A stretch of 8,003 bases of DNA. It comes from VAYN01 sp964540905 (GTDB taxonomy: Bacteria > Actinomycetota > Thermoleophilia > Solirubrobacterales > 70-9). The stretch's first letter is position 1. Each line of letters begins with the position of its first letter. Under the pieces are notes generated by a model, which had not been told where the DNA came from, did no database searches, and saw only the letters and a list, made by a program, of their open reading frames with translations. Positions 5,700-8,003 of the stretch are shown here, piece after piece. The position numbers were made by a program, and so were the translations under genes. The stretch is taken from the NCBI GenBank assembly GCA_964540905.1, contig CAZIOS010000050.1, forward strand, positions 1 through 8,003. Direction: 5' to 3'.

Positions 5700-5829
5700 C
5701 TCGTGCTGACTTGCTTTCAGCCTAGCCCGGGCACCGTCCCGCGCAAGGTCGCTTCGCTCCCTTCCCCTCGCTGCGCTCGGTGCGCGGGCCGGATGTCCCG
5801 GGCTGTTTCGGCTGGCAAGTCAGCACGAG
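5700..5829 (+). repeat. Long 130-base imperfect palindrome before the second SSB-like gene
   Basis: Four successive stems pair the two halves: CTCGTGCTGACTTGC (5700-5714) with GCAAGTCAGCACGAG (5815-5829), 15 bp perfect; CAGCC (5718-5722) with GGCTG (5810-5814); AGCCCGGG (5724-5731) with CCCGGGCT (5797-5804); CCCGCGCA (5738-5745) with TGCGCGGG (5781-5788). That makes 36 paired positions, interrupted by small bulges and one larger internal loop (5732-5737 opposite 5789-5796). The apical region (5746-5780) contains CGCTTCGC and CGCTGCGC, the TTC and TGC triloop signatures of the other leaders. It lies after the ssb terminator and ends 17 bases before the next ribosome site. No flanking direct duplication is visible. 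Confidence 0.85.
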
Positions 5830-5846
5830 GCCCTGCGGGGCGAGCG

Positions 5847-5853
5847 AAAGGAG
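5847..5853 (+). promoter_or_regulatory. Ribosome binding site deciding the start at 5862
   Basis: AAAGGAG, 8 bases before ATG 5862. The frame is open much further upstream, but only across the terminator and palindrome, so 5862 is the real start. Confidence 0.8.
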
Positions 5854-5861
5854 CGGTTCCG

Positions 5862-6230
5862 ATGCAAGGCAACGAGCAGCAGGCACAGGCGACGGGCGAG
5901 CGCAGCCCGGAGGTGATGCGGACCTTCGTCCGTGGCAGGCTGGGCAAGGCACCCGAGTTCGCCCGCACCTACGGCGAGGGGGCGACGGTGATCTGCCGTC
6001 TGCTGGTCCTCGGCCGGGCGGCGGGTCCGGCCTCGAGGCCGCCGAAGGTCGCCCTCTATCTCAAGGGTGCCGAGGCGCAGCGCTGCGCCTTCGGGCTTCG
6101 CCCCGGCGACCTGATCGAGGCGGTCGGGAACATCGGTCCCGAGCGGCCCAAGGCCCGCCATCAGGAGGTGCTGGTTGAGGACCGGGTGAAGCTGCGAGCG
6201 CGGCCGGGCGGATCGGCGGGTGCGCGATGA
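5862..6230 (+). CDS. Divergent SSB-like (OB-fold) protein, 122 aa
   Basis: Residues about 19-115 read like a shortened OB fold: MRTFVRGRLGKAPEF (compare the SSB start V.GNLT.DP.L), then ATVICRLLVLGRA, PPKVALYLKG (the position of the YF.V..WG strand), AFGLRPGDLIEAVGNI (compare KG..V.V.G.L) and HQEVLVEDRVKL as the last strand. That order of strands matches SSB-type proteins, but sequence identity to the SSB encoded at 5137 is low and there is no acidic DDIPF tail, only a basic RPGGSAGAR end. It may bind single-stranded DNA without recruiting host partners, or have another OB-fold task. The start is fixed by the ribosome site at 5847-5853. It has its own very long palindromic leader and its own terminators downstream. 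Confidence 0.7.
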   Translation: MQGNEQQAQATGERSPEVMRTFVRGRLGKAPEFARTYGEGATVICRLLVLGRAAGPASRPPKVALYLKGAEAQRCAFGLRPGDLIEAVGNIGPERPKARHQEVLVEDRVKLRARPGGSAGAR

Positions 6231-6250
6231 GCGCCCGCCCCGTCGTCGCC

Positions 6251-6276
6251 TGAGGTCGAAGCCCGGCTCGACCTCA
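6251..6276 (+). terminator. Hairpin downstream of the SSB-like gene
   Basis: TGAGGTCGA (6251-6259), eight-base loop, TCGACCTCA (6268-6276): a perfect 9-bp stem without a T-tract, 20 bases after the stop and just before the true terminator at 6296. Confidence 0.5.
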
Positions 6277-6295
6277 GCGCCAGATCGCATTGCGA

Positions 6296-6322
6296 GGGGT
6301 GCCGTCAGGCGCCCCCTTTTTT
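6296..6322 (+). terminator. Strong intrinsic terminator
   Basis: GGGGTGCC (6296-6303), loop GTCA, GGCGCCCC (6308-6315): an 8-bp stem with one G-T wobble, followed by a run of six T (6317-6322). It ends the SSB-like transcript and isolates the relaxase gene. Confidence 0.92.
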
Positions 6323-6681
6323 GCCCCCCGGCGGTGCAACTCCTCGCGGGCTGACCTCGCCCGCCCCCTTCGAGCCGCGCCGCGCCTGCGGCGCGGCGGG
6401 CTAACCGCTGCCCTTCGCAGCTGCTGCCGAGCGCAGCACCCACCGCACTTGACGCCACCCCCGCAGCTCTCTCCACACCGATCGCAGCACTCAGCTCCCC
6501 GACCTCATCGCCAGCATCGGCACCTTCTGAGGCAGCCCCCGGTCCCCGATTCGGACCGCTCCTGTCGCCCGTGTGACCTCCCCCTAGAGACCAACCCCGA
6601 CAGCCGACACATTATGCATCGAACAGATGTTCGATGAAATTGCCGGGGCACCGCAGGTCCGGCGCGGACACAACACCCGCG
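6323..6681 (+). other. Long non-coding stretch before the relaxase; candidate control/oriT region
   Basis: No convincing gene is present. Visible structures are: a 9-bp GC hairpin with TGC triloop (CGCCGCGCC 6378-6386, GGCGCGGCG 6390-6398), the same style as the palindromic leaders; a small hairpin TGCTGC (6422-6427) with GCAGCA (6433-6438); another, CGGTCC (6540-6545) with GGACCG (6553-6558); and the SOS box at 6617-6636. Base composition drops toward A/T around 6600-6645, as expected for a promoter. Hairpins next to a MobF relaxase gene are where an origin of transfer is often found, but no nic sequence can be recognised by eye. Confidence 0.5.
6617..6636 (+). promoter_or_regulatory. LexA (SOS box) operator of the relaxase gene
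   Basis: CATCGAACAGATGTTCGATG is a perfect 9-bp palindrome with a 2-base centre. Its core CGAACAGATGTTCG (6620-6633) matches the Gram-positive/actinobacterial LexA consensus CGAAC-RNRY-GTTYG at every position. It lies in the only A/T-leaning block of the region, 46 bases before ATG 6682 and overlapping the alternative ATG 6634. LexA bound here would be expected to block the relaxase promoter, released on DNA damage. Confidence 0.8.
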
Positions 6682-8003
6682 ATGGTCGGGGTGACCAAGA
6701 TCCAGCGGGCCAACGCCGGCTACTGGCTGGCGGCCGTCGCCCAGGGCGGCGATGACTACTACGACTCCCCCGGCGAGGCCCCCGGCGAGTGGGTCGGCGC
6801 CCTCGCGGCGGAGATGGAGCTGTTCGGCCAGGTCGACGCCGCCGGCTACGGAGCGATCCTCGAGGGTCGCAATCCGCATGACGGCTCGGTGCTTCTCCGC
6901 CGCCGCGAGCCCCGTGTCCACATCCGCCCGGACGGCAGCCAGCGCCGGGTCGAGCCGGTGCTCGGCTACGACGTGCGCTTCAGCGCCCCGAAGTCGGTCT
7001 CGCTGATCTACGCGCTGGGGGACGAGGCGACCCGAGGGCGGGTCGTCGCGATCCTCGACGAGGCCGTCCGCGCCGGCGTCGAGCACCTGGAGGCCGAAGC
7101 CTGCATGGTGCAGCGGGGCAGGAACGGCAAGAAGATCGAGCGCGGCGAGGGCTTCGTCGGGATGGCCTTCCGCCACCGGATGAGCCGGGCCGGCGACCCG
7201 GCGCTGCACGTCCACGTGGTGATCAGCAACCTGACCCGCGCAGCCAGTGATGGCGAGTGGCTGACCCTCGCCAGCCCGCGGGGGCGCTCGCCCTTGTGGC
7301 CGCACGGCAAGTCGGCCGGGGTCGTCTTCCAGGCCCACTTGCGGGCCGGCTTCCTGCGCGAGTTCGGCCTGGAGTTCGGAGAGGTCACCAACGGCTACGC
7401 CGACCTGCGGGGCTTTCCGCGCGAGGCGATCGACGCCCTCTCGACCCGCTCCAGGGAGATCGCCACCTGGATGGAGCACCACGGGGTGAGCAGCATCGCC
7501 GCCGCCCAGACCGCCGCCTACCGCACCCGCGCCAAGAAGGACTACGGAGTCGACGTCGACCGCCGCCGCCAGGAGTGGGTCGCCCAGCTCGAGCCGTTCG
7601 GGCTGACTCCGGCGAAGGTCTCCGAGATGGTCCGCTCCTCGCGCCCGCGCGAGCCGCGGGCGCTGGGCGCCGAGGACCTCGACAAGGCGCTTGGCAGCCT
7701 GGAGGCGAGAAGCTCGCACTTCGACCGCCGCGCGGTGCTCTGGGCGATCGCCGACCAGCTGCCCGAGGGCGCCGACCTCGCCACGCTCAGCGCCGCGGTC
7801 GACCAGCTGCTCGCCAGCGAGCGGGTGATCTGCCTGCACCAGCCCCGCGACCTGATCGACCAGCCCCACTACACCACCCCGCGCATCGCCGCGGCCGAGC
7901 GGCGCCTCATCGAGGGGGCCTTGGGCGGCACCGAGGCCGCGGCCTCGGTCGTCCCGCCGGCGACGGTCGAGGCGGTGCTCGATCGCCATCCCTACCTCGG
8001 CGC
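6682..8003 (+). CDS. MobF-family conjugative relaxase (TrwC/TraI type), N-terminal part
   Basis: MobF relaxases nick the origin of transfer, stay covalently attached to the 5' end through a tyrosine, and unwind the strand with a C-terminal helicase. At least 440 residues are present; the frame runs off the right edge before any helicase Walker motif. The relaxase domain is intact. Candidate nucleophiles are Tyr26/Tyr27 (in DDYYDSPGEAPG), with Tyr14 nearby. GYDVRFSAPKSVS at 95-107 has the conserved Asp97. The three-histidine metal site is His165, His176 and His178 (HRMSRAGDPALHVHV), with the same 11- and 2-residue spacing as TrwC His150/161/163. The start at ATG 6682 gives the usual short N-terminus but has no ribosome site; ATG 6634, inside the SOS box, would add 16 residues, and GTG 6691 is also possible. 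The gene stands alone after a strong terminator and is probably SOS-controlled. Confidence 0.92.
   Translation, partial: MVGVTKIQRANAGYWLAAVAQGGDDYYDSPGEAPGEWVGALAAEMELFGQVDAAGYGAILEGRNPHDGSVLLRRREPRVHIRPDGSQRRVEPVLGYDVRFSAPKSVSLIYALGDEATRGRVVAILDEAVRAGVEHLEAEACMVQRGRNGKKIERGEGFVGMAFRHRMSRAGDPALHVHVVISNLTRAASDGEWLTLASPRGRSPLWPHGKSAGVVFQAHLRAGFLREFGLEFGEVTNGYADLRGFPREAIDALSTRSREIATWMEHHGVSSIAAAQTAAYRTRAKKDYGVDVDRRRQEWVAQLEPFGLTPAKVSEMVRSSRPREPRALGAEDLDKALGSLEARSSHFDRRAVLWAIADQLPEGADLATLSAAVDQLLASERVICLHQPRDLIDQPHYTTPRIAAAERRLIEGALGGTEAAASVVPPATVEAVLDRHPYLG

Noticed and set aside
5700..5829. Terminal inverted repeats of an insertion sequence
   Set aside because: The enclosed 100 bases have no room for a transposase and no target duplication is visible; a non-autonomous MITE remains only a minor option.
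6227..6253. Eight-codon frame (MSARPVVA) overlapping the previous stop by ATGA
   Set aside because: The overlap looks like coupling, but the peptide is too short to support, and it ends in the downstream hairpin; probably chance.
6449..6454. TTGACG as a -35 box for the relaxase
   Set aside because: The sequence at the proper distance downstream (TCCACA) is not a -10 box, and it is far from the gene and the SOS box.
6505..7989. 494-codon open frame on the minus strand
   Set aside because: It is antisense to the relaxase, whose catalytic motifs are unmistakable; the composition is typical of a shadow frame.
1..8003. CRISPR array, tRNA or rRNA genes
   Set aside because: No regularly spaced direct repeats and no cloverleaf or rRNA-like sequence were seen; the recurring hairpins differ in sequence and spacing.

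Overview
The window is very GC-rich (third codon positions almost all G or C), and every recognisable gene lies on the + strand. This fits a high-GC actinobacterium. The partial first gene ends in a YRF-type surface/secreted C-terminal repeat that I associate with Solirubrobacterales and relatives (class Thermoleophilia). That placement is a suggestion from one fragment, not a proof. The rest looks like the maintenance and transfer module of a conjugative plasmid or integrative conjugative element.

Layout: 1-197, 3' end of a probable exported protein; 198-392, a hairpin terminator-like structure and a long nested palindrome; 393-1043, zinc-ribbon protein of unknown function; 1157-2692, ParB-like protein with a long charged extension; 2839-3376, two small overlapping unknown genes; 3480-3686, a 68-residue unknown protein; 3931-4872, ArdC-type antirestriction/metallopeptidase protein; 5137-5586, canonical single-strand DNA-binding protein (SSB) followed by a textbook intrinsic terminator; 5700-5829, a 130-base palindrome; 5862-6230, a second, divergent SSB-like protein with its own terminator; 6323-6681, a non-coding stretch holding a perfect LexA-type SOS box; 6682 to the end, the N-terminal part of a MobF (TrwC/TraI) relaxase with its catalytic residues intact.

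How the genes fit together: the relaxase nicks and pilots single-stranded plasmid DNA into a recipient. SSB and the SSB-like protein would coat the incoming strand, the ArdC-like protein would shield it from restriction, and the ParB-like protein may help maintain or regulate the element. These are typical cargo of a plasmid 'leading region'.

Two signals go beyond this annotation. First, a LexA/SOS operator sits just in front of the relaxase, implying that DNA damage (or single-stranded DNA itself) controls transfer. Second, most of the larger genes are preceded by a nested palindrome: a long outer stem enclosing a short GC stem closed by a TGC or TTC triloop, ending close to the Shine-Dalgarno sequence. 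One of them lies downstream of a separate true terminator, so these are not simply terminators. They could be structured 5' leaders, dispersed palindromic repeats, or single-strand promoters active on the transferred strand.
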